Below, piece after piece: positions 17,863-26,308 of a stretch of 64,000 nucleotides of DNA. The translations under genes were made by a program, and so were the position numbers. The stretch comes from Streptomyces avicenniae (GTDB taxonomy: Bacteria; Actinomycetota; Actinomycetes; Streptomycetales; Streptomycetaceae). The stretch lies in assembly GCF_000719135.1 (NCBI RefSeq), contig NZ_JOEK01000016.1, forward strand, positions 77,241-141,240, in the 5' to 3' direction. The stretch's first letter is position 1; each line of letters opens with the position of its first letter. Under the pieces are notes generated by a model. That model worked only from the letters and a program-made list of their open reading frames with translations. It was not told where the DNA came from and did not search any database.

Positions 17863-19163
17863 CGGCGCTGATGTTCATCCTCGGCATACTCATCTTCGTC
17901 CTCGGGCTGCTCTTCTCCATCGCCTGGCACGAGTTCGGGCACTTCTCCACCGCCCGTATGTTCGGCGTCCGCGTGCCGCAGTTCATGGTCGGCTTCGGGC
18001 CGACCGTCTGGTCGCGCAAGCGCAAGGAGACCGAGTACGGCGTCAAGGCCATCCCGCTGGGCGGCTACATCCGGATGATCGGGATGTTCCCGCCGGGCGA
18101 GGACGGCGCCGTCCGCAAGCGCTCCACCTCGCCGTTCCGCGGCATGATCGAGGACGCCAGGGCCGCCGCCTTCGAGGAGCTCCAGCCGGGCGACGAGAAG
18201 CGGCTCTTCTACACGCGCAAGCCCTGGCAGCGCGTCATCGTCATGTTCGCGGGCCCGTTCCAGAACCTGATCCTGGCCGTCGTGATCTTCCTCGGCGTCC
18301 TGATGGCCTTCGGCGTGAACGAGCAGACGACCACCGTCGCCAGCGTCTCCGAGTGCGTCGTGCCGCAGGACGAGGGCGCCCGCGACTGCCGCGCCTCCGA
18401 CCAGCCCGCGCCCGCCGCCGCCGCGGGGCTGCGCCCCGGCGACCGCATCGTCGCGTTCGACGGCGAGCCCGTCACCGAGTGGAGCACGCTCCAGGAGCGC
18501 ATCCGCGACACCGTCGGCCCCGCCACCCTCACCGTCGAGCGCGGCGACCGCACCCTCGACCTGCGCGCCGACCTCATCGAGAACCAGGTCGCGAAGACCG
18601 ACGGCGACGGCGGCTACGTCGAGGACGAGTACGTCAGCGCCGGATTCCTCGGCTTCTCCCCGGCCAGCGGCATCGAGCGGCAGAGCTTCACCGAGTCCGC
18701 CGGACGCATGGGCGACATCATGGCCAACGGCGTCCAGGCCCTGGTCAACATCCCCTCCGAGGTCCCGGGACTGTGGGACGCCGCCCTCGGCAACGGCGAG
18801 CGGGAGCCCGACTCCCCGATGGGCGTCGTCGGCGCCGCCCGCGTCGGCGGCGAGATCTTCACCCTCGACATCCCGGCCAGCCAGCAGATCGCCACGGCGC
18901 TCTTCCTGGTCGCGGGCTTCAACCTCTCGCTCTTCCTCTTCAACATGCTCCCGCTCCTCCCGCTCGACGGCGGCCACATCGCCGGCGCCCTGTGGGAGTC
19001 CGCACGCCGCAGGATCGCGCGCGCGCGGAACCGTCCCGACCCCGGCCCGTTCGACGTCGCGAAGCTCATGCCGGTCGCCTACGTCGTCGCAGGAGTCTTC
19101 GTCTGTTTCACTCTTCTGGTCCTCGCGGCCGACATCGTCAGTCCGGTCAGTCTGACCGGCTGA
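17859..19163 (+). CDS. Site-2 (intramembrane) metalloprotease, RseP/M50 family
   Basis: 434 residues, polytopic. The zinc motif HEFGH ([14 protein letters not shown]) lies in the first membrane segment, and the third ligand lies in [13 protein letters not shown] in a later one. A PDZ domain (about 180-265) contains [17 protein letters not shown]. Such proteases cut membrane-anchored anti-sigma factors and other single-pass proteins within the bilayer. The ATG overlaps the dxr stop (ATGA), so the two are co-translated. The terminal membrane segment is [20 protein letters not shown]. The substrate is unknown. Confidence 0.93.
   Translation: MTALMFILGILIFVLGLLFSIAWHEFGHFSTARMFGVRVPQFMVGFGPTVWSRKRKETEYGVKAIPLGGYIRMIGMFPPGEDGAVRKRSTSPFRGMIEDARAAAFEELQPGDEKRLFYTRKPWQRVIVMFAGPFQNLILAVVIFLGVLMAFGVNEQTTTVASVSECVVPQDEGARDCRASDQPAPAAAAGLRPGDRIVAFDGEPVTEWSTLQERIRDTVGPATLTVERGDRTLDLRADLIENQVAKTDGDGGYVEDEYVSAGFLGFSPASGIERQSFTESAGRMGDIMANGVQALVNIPSEVPGLWDAALGNGEREPDSPMGVVGAARVGGEIFTLDIPASQQIATALFLVAGFNLSLFLFNMLPLLPLDGGHIAGALWESARRRIARARNRPDPGPFDVAKLMPVAYVVAGVFVCFTLLVLAADIVSPVSLTG
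19143..19159. promoter_or_regulatory. Perfect palindrome upstream of ispG
   Basis: CCGGTCAG-T-CTGACCGG spans the last codons of the protease gene and ends 11 bases before a TAGGCT box (19171-19176) that may be the ispG -10. It may be an operator; with only one central base it is a poor hairpin. Confidence 0.35.
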
Positions 19164-19222
19164 GGTGCCGTAGGCTCTGAGTGCTGGAAACCGCCCGTCG
19201 CACCGTGGGGTTGCACACGTCC

Positions 19223-20377
19223 ATGACAGCCATCTCGCTGGGAATGCCGTCCGTACCGCTCAAACTGGCCGAGCGCCGTGTGAGCCGCAGAATCCAGGTG
19301 GGCACGGTCGCCGTGGGCGGTGACGCACCCGTCTCCGTGCAGTCCATGACGACGACCAGAACGTCCGACATCGGCGCCACGCTGCAACAGATCGCCGAGC
19401 TGACGGCCTCCGGCTGCCAGATCGTCCGGGTCGCCGTCCCGACGCAGGACGACGCCGACGCGCTCGCCGTCATCGCGCGGAAGTCGCAGATCCCGGTCAT
19501 CGCCGACATCCACTTCCAGCCGAAGTACGTCTTCGCCGCCATCGACGCGGGCTGCGCCGCCGTCCGCGTCAACCCGGGCAACATCAAGCAGTTCGACGAC
19601 CGGGTCAAGGAGATCGCGAAGGCGGCGTCCGAGACGGCCACGCCCATCCGCATCGGCGTGAACGCGGGCTCCCTCGACCGGCGCCTGCTGGCCAAGTACG
19701 GCCGGGCGACGCCCGAGGCGCTCGTCGAGTCGGCGCTGTGGGAGTGCTCGCTGTTCGAGGAGCACGGCTTCCGCGACATCAAGATCTCGGTCAAGCACAA
19801 CGACCCGGTCGTCATGGTGAACGCCTACCGGCAGCTCGCCGCCGCCTGCGACTACCCGCTGCACCTCGGCGTCACCGAGGCGGGCCCCGCCTTCCAGGGC
19901 ACCATCAAGTCGGCCGTCGCCTTCGGCGCCCTGCTCAGCGAGGGCATCGGCGACACCATCCGCGTCTCCCTCTCCGCCCCGCCGGTGGAGGAGGTCAAGG
20001 TCGGCACGCAGATCCTCGAATCCCTCGGCCTGCGCGAACGCGGCCTGGAGATCGTCTCCTGCCCCTCCTGCGGACGCGCCCAGGTGGACGTCTACACCCT
20101 CGCCGAGCAGGTCACCGCCGGGCTCGACGGCCTGGACGTCCCGCTGCGCGTCGCCGTCATGGGCTGCGTCGTCAACGGGCCTGGCGAGGCCCGCGAGGCC
20201 GACCTCGGCGTCGCCTCGGGCAACGGCAAGGGCCAGATCTTCGTCAAGGGCGAGGTCGTCCGCACCGTCCCCGAGTCGAAGATCGTCGAGACCCTCATCG
20301 AGGAGGCGCTCAAGATCGCCGCCACCATGAAGGACGACGGCGTCGCCTCGGGGGAGCCCGAGGTCTCCGTCAGCTGA
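19223..20377 (+). CDS. ispG: 4-hydroxy-3-methylbut-2-en-1-yl diphosphate synthase
   Basis: 384 residues (GcpE). It reduces methylerythritol cyclodiphosphate to HMBPP using a 4Fe-4S cluster. Visible features are [14 protein letters not shown] (substrate-binding start of the barrel), [24 protein letters not shown], and the cluster cysteines in [11 protein letters not shown] and [13 protein letters not shown], followed by [12 protein letters not shown]. The start is the ATG at 19223 ([10 protein letters not shown]), which matches streptomycete homologues; an upstream in-frame GTG is not supported. It works with dxr in the same cluster. The gene is separated from the protease gene by 59 bases containing a likely promoter. 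Confidence 0.96.
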   Translation: MTAISLGMPSVPLKLAERRVSRRIQVGTVAVGGDAPVSVQSMTTTRTSDIGATLQQIAELTASGCQIVRVAVPTQDDADALAVIARKSQIPVIADIHFQPKYVFAAIDAGCAAVRVNPGNIKQFDDRVKEIAKAASETATPIRIGVNAGSLDRRLLAKYGRATPEALVESALWECSLFEEHGFRDIKISVKHNDPVVMVNAYRQLAAACDYPLHLGVTEAGPAFQGTIKSAVAFGALLSEGIGDTIRVSLSAPPVEEVKVGTQILESLGLRERGLEIVSCPSCGRAQVDVYTLAEQVTAGLDGLDVPLRVAVMGCVVNGPGEAREADLGVASGNGKGQIFVKGEVVRTVPESKIVETLIEEALKIAATMKDDGVASGEPEVSVS

Positions 20378-20479
20378 CGCACCCGGCACGGCACGGCCGC
20401 GCGGCCCCGGTACGCTGACCCGCACCCGCACCGCCTCCCGTCCGTGCCCCCGGGCACCCGACCGCCAAGGCACCGATCC

Positions 20480-21328
20480 GTGCTCACCACCTCCGCGACC
20501 CGGGTCCTGGGCCCCGACGACCTCAGCGCCGCCCTCGCCGTGCTGAACCAGGACCCGGTCGCCAACGCGTTCGTCACCGCCCGCGTGCTCGACTCAGGAC
20601 TCGAACCGGCATGGCTGGGCGGCGAGATGTGGGGCTGGTACCGGCGGGGCCGGCTCAGGTCCCTGTGCTACGCGGGCGCCAACCTGGTGCCCATCGCCGC
20701 GGGCCCCGCCGCGGTCCGCGCCTTCGCCGACCGCGCCCTGCGGCAGGGCCGCCGCTGCTCCTCCATCGTCGGCCCCCACGCCCCGACCGCCCGGCTGTGG
20801 TCCCACCTCGAACCGTACTGGGGCCCCGCGCGCACCCTGCGCCGCCGCCAGCCCCTGATGGCCACCGACCGCATGCCCCCCGGCGTCACGCCGGACCCGG
20901 CGGTCCGGCGCGTGCGCAAGGAGGAGATGGACATCGTGCTGCCCGCCGCCGTCGCCATGTTCACCGAGGAGGTCGGCGTCTCTCCGCTGGACGCCGAGGA
21001 CGGCGGCCTCACCTACCAGGCACGCGTCGCCGAGACCGTCGGCACCGGCCGCTGCTTCGCCAGGATCGAGGACGGCCGCGTCCTGTTCAAGGCCGAGATC
21101 GGCGCCGTCACCCCGCAGACCTGCCAGCTCCAGGGCGTGTGGACGGCGCCCGACCGGCGCGGCGAGGGGCTGGCCACCGCCGGGCTCGCCACCGTCCTCG
21201 CCGCCGCGCTCGCCGGGACCGCGCCCGTCGTCAGCCTCTACGTCAACGACTTCAACGCCGCCGCCCTCACGGTCTACCGCCGCCTCGGCTTCACCGAGAC
21301 CGGCACGCTGATGAGCGTCCTGTTCTGA
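20480..21328 (+). CDS. DUF4081-GNAT N-acetyltransferase
   Basis: 282 residues from a GTG. The N-terminal DUF4081 region (about 1-120) includes LNQDPVANAFVTARV and PIAAGPAAVRAFADRA. The GNAT domain (about 135-280) has LQGVWTAPDRRGEGLATAGL (acetyl-CoA loop, Q/R-x-x-G-x-G/A) and SLYVNDFNAAALTVYRRLGF. It probably acetylates an unknown amine. It stands downstream of ispG in Streptomyces generally; the functional link is unknown. The ribosome site is weak (AAGG about 11 bases upstream), so the exact start is less certain. Confidence 0.82.
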   Translation: MLTTSATRVLGPDDLSAALAVLNQDPVANAFVTARVLDSGLEPAWLGGEMWGWYRRGRLRSLCYAGANLVPIAAGPAAVRAFADRALRQGRRCSSIVGPHAPTARLWSHLEPYWGPARTLRRRQPLMATDRMPPGVTPDPAVRRVRKEEMDIVLPAAVAMFTEEVGVSPLDAEDGGLTYQARVAETVGTGRCFARIEDGRVLFKAEIGAVTPQTCQLQGVWTAPDRRGEGLATAGLATVLAAALAGTAPVVSLYVNDFNAAALTVYRRLGFTETGTLMSVLF

Positions 21329-21398
21329 CCGCCGCGCACACCCCCGCCCGCACCCGTGTCGGGCCGTACCGGCACGGGACTTCCGCCCGCCCGCGCGT

Positions 21399-21404
21399 TA
21401 GCCT
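21399..21404 (+). promoter_or_regulatory. Probable -10 box for a leaderless GNAT transcript
   Basis: TAGCCT ends six bases before the ATG at 21411, with no Shine-Dalgarno between them. Confidence 0.5.
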
Positions 21405-21410
21405 CCCGGC

Positions 21411-21977
21411 ATGACACCATCCCCCGGTGGCGCCGCCCCCGGCGACCAGCGCTTCCGCATCGCACCGCTCGACCTGGCCGGGGCCGTGGACGAGGCGCTG
21501 GCCGTCCAGGCAGAGGCGTTCGGACTGAGCAGGGAAGAGGTCGCCGTCCGCCGCCACATCGTCCTGCGCCACGCCGCCGCGCCGGGCGCGCGCGCCCTCG
21601 GCGCCACCGACGCCGACGGCAGGCTGGTCGGCTTCGTCTACGGCATGCCCAACGACCGCGCGCAGTGGTGGTCCACCGTCGTGGAGCCCTACCTGCGCCG
21701 CGGCGGGAACGAGTCCTGGCTCGACGACTCCTTCACGGTCACCGAGCTGCACGTGCACCCCGACCACCAGCAGCGCGGCATAGGCCGCCAGCTCATCACC
21801 GGCCTCACCGGCGCCGCCGACCAGCCCCGCTCCATCCTCTCCGCCATCGACACGGAGAGCCCGGCCCGCGGGCTGTACCGCAAGCTCGGCTACCAGGACC
21901 TCGCCCGCCGCGTCATGTTCCCCTCCGCCCCGACCCCGTACGCCGTCATGGGCGCCCCCCTGCCGCTGCGCGGCTGA
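21411..21977 (+). CDS. GNAT-family N-acetyltransferase
   Basis: 188 residues, single GNAT domain. FTVTELHVHPDHQQRGIGRQL is the acetyl-CoA-binding motif A, and SPARGLYRKLGYQDLARRV is motif B. An extra acidic/aromatic stretch (DRAQWWSTVVEPYLRRGG) sits before motif A. The acceptor is unknown. The gene appears to be transcribed without a leader (see the -10 box 12 to 7 bases before the start). It converges with the minus-strand kinase-like gene only 21 bases away. Confidence 0.83.
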   Translation: MTPSPGGAAPGDQRFRIAPLDLAGAVDEALAVQAEAFGLSREEVAVRRHIVLRHAAAPGARALGATDADGRLVGFVYGMPNDRAQWWSTVVEPYLRRGGNESWLDDSFTVTELHVHPDHQQRGIGRQLITGLTGAADQPRSILSAIDTESPARGLYRKLGYQDLARRVMFPSAPTPYAVMGAPLPLRG

Positions 21978-21998
21978 TCCCCGCCCCGCACCCGGCGG

Positions 21999-22892
21999 TC
22001 ACAGCCAGACGGCGAACTCCAGCAGCGTCTCGCCCTCGTCGCGCTGCCCCGCCCGGTACGCCCGCGCCGCCGAGGCGACGGCCCGGAAGAGCGACCAGCC
22101 GCGCAGCCGGTCGGGATCGAGGTCCACCGAGTTCGCCAGCCGCGTGACGCGGCGCCGCGTCGCCGACGCGGCGCCCGCCGAGGCCACCAGGTCGTGCAGC
22201 CGGTCGCGCGTCAGCCGCGCCAGGTCGTAGGCGGGTTCGCCGACCACCGGTTCAGGGCCGACCGCGAGCCAGTGCGCCCGCGCGTCGTCCGAGGCGAGCA
22301 CGGCGCCCTGCCTGAAGTCGCCGTGCAGCAGCAGCGGTTCCCCTCCGTCCGCGAGCAGTGCCTCGCGCGCGGCGAGCGCCTCGCCCACCAGCGGGGCGGT
22401 CTCCGGCGGGAGCGCCGCGGCCATCAGCTCCGCCTGCCCCGCCGTCCGCTCCGCGACCGAGGGGAACGGATGCCCCTCGCCCGGCGGCACCCACAGCCTG
22501 CGCAGCACGGAGACGGCCTCAAGGGACGCCTTCGCGTCGGCCAGGGATCGCAGCGACGTGCCGGGGCGCAGCCGTTCCAGCAGCAGTACGCCCGCCCCGG
22601 TGTCGGACCGCAGCACGCGCACGGCGCCCAGACCGTCCCAGCGCCGCAGCGCGGCCTCCTCGACCGCCGCCCGGCTCCCGGGCGCCGCCAGCTTCAGCAC
22701 GGCGGGCGCGCCGTCGGCCGTCCGTACGAGGACCGCCATGCTCGTCCGCCCGCCGGGCGCCACGACGCGTTCCGGGGTCAGCTCCCAGCGGCGCGCTATG
22801 CCACCCGTCAGCTCGGGCAGCGCGGCCAGCCAGGCGTCGGCGCCCGCCGCCCGCTGGTGCCTGGCCAGATGTTCCGGGGGTGCCAGCTCCAT
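21999..22892 (-). CDS. Aminoglycoside/hydroxyurea phosphotransferase homologue, probable pseudokinase
   Basis: 297 residues of the APH(6)/Hur kinase family. An N-lobe with SMAVLVRTADGAPAVLKLAAPGS keeps the ATP-binding lysine, and the C-lobe keeps the family block GEPAYDLARLTRDR. The catalytic loop reads LLLHGDFRQGAVLAS: the Asp is present, but the metal-binding Asn five residues later is Ala. The following metal Asp (normally in an IDP segment) is Gly in WLAVGPEPVVGEP. Both changes are certain at the DNA level. The protein may therefore bind without phosphorylating, or use altered chemistry. It lies 2 bases after the ferritin-like gene, in the same operon. Antibiotic resistance should not be assumed. 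Confidence 0.8.
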   Translation of the reverse strand: MELAPPEHLARHQRAAGADAWLAALPELTGGIARRWELTPERVVAPGGRTSMAVLVRTADGAPAVLKLAAPGSRAAVEEAALRRWDGLGAVRVLRSDTGAGVLLLERLRPGTSLRSLADAKASLEAVSVLRRLWVPPGEGHPFPSVAERTAGQAELMAAALPPETAPLVGEALAAREALLADGGEPLLLHGDFRQGAVLASDDARAHWLAVGPEPVVGEPAYDLARLTRDRLHDLVASAGAASATRRRVTRLANSVDLDPDRLRGWSLFRAVASAARAYRAGQRDEGETLLEFAVWL

Positions 22893-22894
22893 GC

Positions 22895-23377
22895 TCAGCG
22901 GCTCCCGTCGGCCGCGTACTCGGGCAGGCCGGGGAACGGCACCGGCGCCCCGCTCCAGCGCGCCGCCCTGACCGCCGCCTCGCTCAGGGCCGACGCGGCG
23001 TCACCCCGCTCCTCGGCGGGACCCGCCTCGACGAGGTCGGCGTACGCCGCCGCGAGCCGCGTCTCCAACTCCCCGGCGAGCCGTACGGCGCCCGCCTCGT
23101 CCGTCACCTCGAAGGGCAGCGCGTACGCGGCGGCCGACGCGACCGGCGTGCCGCCCAGGTCGCGCACGGTGCGGTGCAGCGTGTCGCGGCGGGCGCGGTG
23201 GGCGGTGAACGCCTCGGACACCTCCTGGCCGCGGTCGTCGCCGATCCGGCCGCCGACGACGCCGTAGCCGTAGACCGCCGCGTGTTCCGCGGCGAGCGCG
23301 GCCTGGGTCGCGTCGAGCGCGGACGGCGTGCCGTCCTCGGCGCGGTGCGCGGTGCGGCGGGCTGGGGAGCGGGTCAT
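22895..23377 (-). CDS. Ferritin-like DUF4439 protein
   Basis: 160 residues. The helical domain has LAAEHAAVYGYGVVGGRI and AHRARRDTLHRTVRDLGG, the E...H and H/R-rich patterns of the DUF4439 ferritin-like four-helix bundle. Whether it binds a di-metal centre cannot be told by eye. There is no signal peptide, so it is cytoplasmic. Its ATG overlaps the stop of the upstream lipoprotein gene (ATGA), and the kinase-like gene follows after 2 bases, so the three form one operon. Confidence 0.8.
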   Translation of the reverse strand: MTRSPARRTAHRAEDGTPSALDATQAALAAEHAAVYGYGVVGGRIGDDRGQEVSEAFTAHRARRDTLHRTVRDLGGTPVASAAAYALPFEVTDEAGAVRLAGELETRLAAAYADLVEAGPAEERGDAASALSEAAVRAARWSGAPVPFPGLPEYAADGSR

Positions 23378-23874
23378 ACGCGGGCCTCGTTCAGCAGATG
23401 GGCCTGGACCGTGCCGGACGCCGCGAGCGAGGCGAGCAGCCGGGCGAGGTCAGGGGGGAGGTCGGGCAGGGCGCGGGTGCGGCTCCTGGCCAGCGCGCGT
23501 TCCGCGTCGGCGAGGGCCGACAGGGCCGCGGCGGCGTCCGCCGGGACCTCGGGTGTGCCGTCGGCCACACCGCCCGCGGCCGGGTCGTCCGCGCCGAGCG
23601 CCGTGACGTGGGCCGCGACGACCGCGCGCAGCGGCGTGAGCGTGGCGTCGAGCGCCGGGTGGGCGGCGGCGGTGGCGTCGTAGTGGGCGAGCAGTCCGCT
23701 GCTGTCCCTGGCGGCCCGGCGGCGCAGCCCCCGGGTCGTCGCGGGACCGGCGCCGCCACCGGCCGCGCCGCCGTCCCCGCCGGTGCAGCCGGCCGTGGCG
23801 ACGGTGAGACCGGTCACGATGCCGCCGGTCAGGAGAGAGCGTCTGGGCAGACCAGAGGACATGCCAGAGGACAT
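23374..23874 (-). CDS. Tat-type lipoprotein, possibly ferritin-like
   Basis: 166 residues. The signal sequence LPRRSLLTGGIVTGLTVATA followed by GC has a twin arginine, a hydrophobic core and a lipobox (TAGC), pointing to Tat export and lipid anchoring. The mature part, after a Gly-rich linker, is alpha-helical with HYDATAAAHPALDA and VVAAHVTALGADD. This is reminiscent of a degraded ferritin-like bundle, matching its coupled neighbour. The start is the first ATG of a duplicated ATGTCCTCTGG tract; the second (23862) is equally possible. The function is unknown. Confidence 0.75.
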   Translation of the reverse strand: MSSGMSSGLPRRSLLTGGIVTGLTVATAGCTGGDGGAAGGGAGPATTRGLRRRAARDSSGLLAHYDATAAAHPALDATLTPLRAVVAAHVTALGADDPAAGGVADGTPEVPADAAAALSALADAERALARSRTRALPDLPPDLARLLASLAASGTVQAHLLNEARV

Positions 23875-24092
23875 GGCTTCCCGCACTTCCCGTTGTGAGA
23901 GAACGACAAGATCACCGCACGGTGAGCGTACCCGGGGGCCCGTCCCGTTCCCGCGCCACCCCGGACCCCGGGCGTGCCCGGGGGCGGGCCCATCGGCGGT
24001 CGGCGGTGTCTGCGGCAGGCGATAGGGTGTGGGCCGGGCGCGCCCGACACGCACCGTCCGACAACAGCACACGCGGCCGAGGAGTCACCCGG

Positions 24093-24602
24093 ATGAGCAC
24101 GACCCAGATCGAGAGGCTGCGGGCACTCCTGGAACCCCTGGCCGCCGCGCGCGGCATGGACCTGGAGGACGTGCGCATCACCCCGGCGGGCCGCCGTCGG
24201 CTGCTCCAGGTGGTCGTGGACACGGACGAGGGCGTGCAGCTCGACGCGTGCGCCGAGCTGAGCCGCGACGTCTCCGAGAAGCTGGACGAGACGGACGCCA
24301 TGGGGGAGGCCCCCTACGAACTCGAAGTGACCTCGCCCGGCGCCGAGCGCACCCTGACCGAGCCCCGCCACTTCCGCCGGGCGACCGGCCGTCTCGTCCT
24401 GATCACGCCCCGCGAGGGCGCGGAGCTGACCGCGCGCGTCGTCGCCGTGGACGAATCGGGAGTGGATCTCCAGGTCCCGGGGGAGAAGGGACGCAAGCCC
24501 ACGGCCCGCCGGATCGACTTCGACGGGATCGCGCGGGCGCGGGTCCAGGTCGAGTTCAGCCGTAAGCCGGCAGGCGACGACGAGAGCAGCAAGGAGGCGT
24601 AG
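24093..24602 (+). CDS. rimP: Ribosome maturation factor RimP
   Basis: 169 residues. It assists 30S subunit maturation. It has the RimP N-terminal fold with [21 protein letters not shown] and [20 protein letters not shown], then the Sm-like C-terminal domain with [20 protein letters not shown], a highly conserved block. The ATG at 24093 has GAGGAG eight bases upstream; the frame is open further upstream but without support. It heads the rimP-nusA-ylxR-infB cluster, divergent from the lipoprotein operon across 218 bases that must hold the main promoter. Confidence 0.94.
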   Translation: MSTTQIERLRALLEPLAAARGMDLEDVRITPAGRRRLLQVVVDTDEGVQLDACAELSRDVSEKLDETDAMGEAPYELEVTSPGAERTLTEPRHFRRATGRLVLITPREGAELTARVVAVDESGVDLQVPGEKGRKPTARRIDFDGIARARVQVEFSRKPAGDDESSKEA

Positions 24603-24604
24603 CC

Positions 24605-25666
24605 GTGGACATCGACATGAGTGCCCTGCGTTTGCTCGTCCGGGAGAAGGAGATCTCCCTGGACCTGCTGGTGGAGGCGATCGAATCGGCCCTCCTGATC
24701 GCGTACCACCGCACCGAGGGCAGCCACCGCAGGGCCCGCGTGGTCCTCGACCGGGCGACGGGCCATGTGACGGTCTGGGCCGTCGAGGACGAGACCGACC
24801 TCGACGGGGCTGCCGACGGTGCGGAGCCGCGTGAGTTCGACGACACGCCGACCGACTTCGGCCGGATCGCCGCGACCACCGCCAAGCAGGTCATCCTCCA
24901 GCGGCTGCGGGACGCCGAGGAGGACGTGACCTTCGGCGAGTACGCCGGGCGCGAGGGCGACGTCGTCGCCGGGATCGTCCAGCAGGGCCGCGACCCCAAG
25001 AGCGTGCTGGTGGACATCGGCCGCCTGGAGGCGATCCTGCCGCCGCAGGAGCAGGTTCCGGGTGAGGAGTACCCGCACGGCGCGCGGCTGCGGTCGTACG
25101 TGGTGCGCGTCGTGAAGGGCGCGCGCGGTCCCTCCGTGACGCTCTCGCGCACCCACCCGAACCTCGTGCGCAAGCTGTTCGAGCTGGAGGTCCCCGAGAT
25201 CGCGGACGGCAGCGTCGAGATCGCCGCGATCGCCCGCGAGGCCGGGCACCGCAGCAAGATCGCGGTGCGCTCGCTGCGGCAGGGGCTGAACGCGAAGGGC
25301 GCGTGCATCGGGCCGATGGGCGGCCGGGTGCGCAGCGTCATGGCCGAGCTGCACGGCGAGAAGATCGACATCGTGGACTGGTCGGACGACCCGGCCGAGA
25401 TGGTCGCGAACGCCCTGTCGCCCGCCCGGGTCACCCGGGTGGAGGTGGTGGACGCCGCCGCCAGGTCGGCGCGGGTGACCGTGCCCGACTACCAGCTGTC
25501 GCTCGCGATCGGCAAGGAGGGCCAGAACGCCCGCCTCGCCGCCCGCCTGACCGGCTGGCGTATCGACATCAGGCCCGACACGGAGCAGCCGGGCCGCCCT
25601 GAGGAGCCGGGTCGCTCCGAGCGCCCCGGCAGGACCGAGCAGCCCGGCAGGGCCGGGGCGGCCTAG
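24605..25666 (+). CDS. nusA: Transcription termination/antitermination factor NusA
   Basis: 353 residues, the short actinobacterial form without C-terminal acidic repeats. The N-terminal RNA-polymerase-binding domain (1-~105) has [20 protein letters not shown], followed by an S1 domain (~110-180). Two KH domains follow: [15 protein letters not shown] sequence ([14 protein letters not shown]) and the second with [20 protein letters not shown]. The tail is Pro/Glu/Arg-rich repeats ([18 protein letters not shown]). The GTG start is supported by AAGGAGG seven bases upstream; it begins two bases after rimP. NusA also acts on rRNA transcription, and an rRNA operon leader ends this window. Confidence 0.95.
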   Translation: MDIDMSALRLLVREKEISLDLLVEAIESALLIAYHRTEGSHRRARVVLDRATGHVTVWAVEDETDLDGAADGAEPREFDDTPTDFGRIAATTAKQVILQRLRDAEEDVTFGEYAGREGDVVAGIVQQGRDPKSVLVDIGRLEAILPPQEQVPGEEYPHGARLRSYVVRVVKGARGPSVTLSRTHPNLVRKLFELEVPEIADGSVEIAAIAREAGHRSKIAVRSLRQGLNAKGACIGPMGGRVRSVMAELHGEKIDIVDWSDDPAEMVANALSPARVTRVEVVDAAARSARVTVPDYQLSLAIGKEGQNARLAARLTGWRIDIRPDTEQPGRPEEPGRSERPGRTEQPGRAGAA

Positions 25667-25847
25667 ACCGGCGCCCCGCAGGAACCCGCCGACGGGCCCC
25701 GGACACGTGACGGGGCCCCTCCGGCGCGCCCGGGGGCGGCCGGGCACACGGCGCGGCGGGAATGCGGGCGGCGCGCCCGTCCGTTGTCACGACCACCGGT
25801 ACGGTGACCCCTTTCGGCGCCGTGCGTACGGGGAGGTAGAATTCTCA

Positions 25848-26150
25848 GTGTCTGGCCGGACGCATGCGCGCGCCTGCCCGGAACGTACCTGTGTCGGATG
25901 CCGACAGCGCTCAGCCAGGAACGGTCTGCTGCGTGTGGTGGTGGTCGGGGAACACTGTGTCCCCGATCTTCGCGGTACGCTGCCCGGTCGGGGCGCATAC
26001 CTGCATCCCACACCGACCTGTCTCGAACTGGCGGTCCGCCGTCGCGCGTTCCCCCGGGCCTTCAGGACCCAGGGGCCGCTCGGCACCGGCGAGCTGCGGC
26101 AGGCGGTCGGTGGGGACGCGCCCGGTGCGCCACCGGCGCAGGCACGGTAA
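25848..26150 (+). CDS. ylxR: YlxR (DUF448) RNA-binding protein
   Basis: 100 residues from a GTG with GGGAGG 9 bases before it. It contains the conserved CVGCRQRSARNGLLRVV and LPGRGAYLHPTPTCLELAVRRR blocks. YlxR binds nucleic acid, sits between nusA and infB in many bacteria, and has been reported to act as a nucleoid-associated regulator and to modulate RNase P. Cys pairs are present, but metal binding is unproven. The C-terminal ~25 residues are Gly/Ala/Pro-rich. The gene is 181 bases after nusA. Confidence 0.88.
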   Translation: MSGRTHARACPERTCVGCRQRSARNGLLRVVVVGEHCVPDLRGTLPGRGAYLHPTPTCLELAVRRRAFPRAFRTQGPLGTGELRQAVGGDAPGAPPAQAR

Positions 26151-26219
26151 AGCACAGAAACGTCGCGCGGAACGGCCGCGCGGCAGGTACCTCGCGAGTG
26201 GGAAGTAGGTCGAGATTGC

Positions 26220-26263
26220 GATGAGCACTCGATGAGTACGCGATGAGTACGCCCGTGAAGTAG
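26220..26263 (+). promoter_or_regulatory. Tandem 11-base repeats forming three overlapping micro-ORFs before infB
   Basis: Three 11-base repeats (GATGAGCACTC, then GATGAGTACGC twice) create ATG-started mini-frames MSTR-stop (26221-26235), MSTR-stop (26232-26246) and MSTPVK-stop (26243-26263). Each overlaps the next by ATGA. A GGGAAGTAGG tract upstream could load ribosomes. The infB start is 45 bases after the last stop. This could be a translated leader or simply a repeated protein-binding site. Confidence 0.5.
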
Positions 26264-26308
26264 CGAAGGTCCGGCGGACGACCGACCCCGGACCGTAGAA
26301 GGAGCGAA

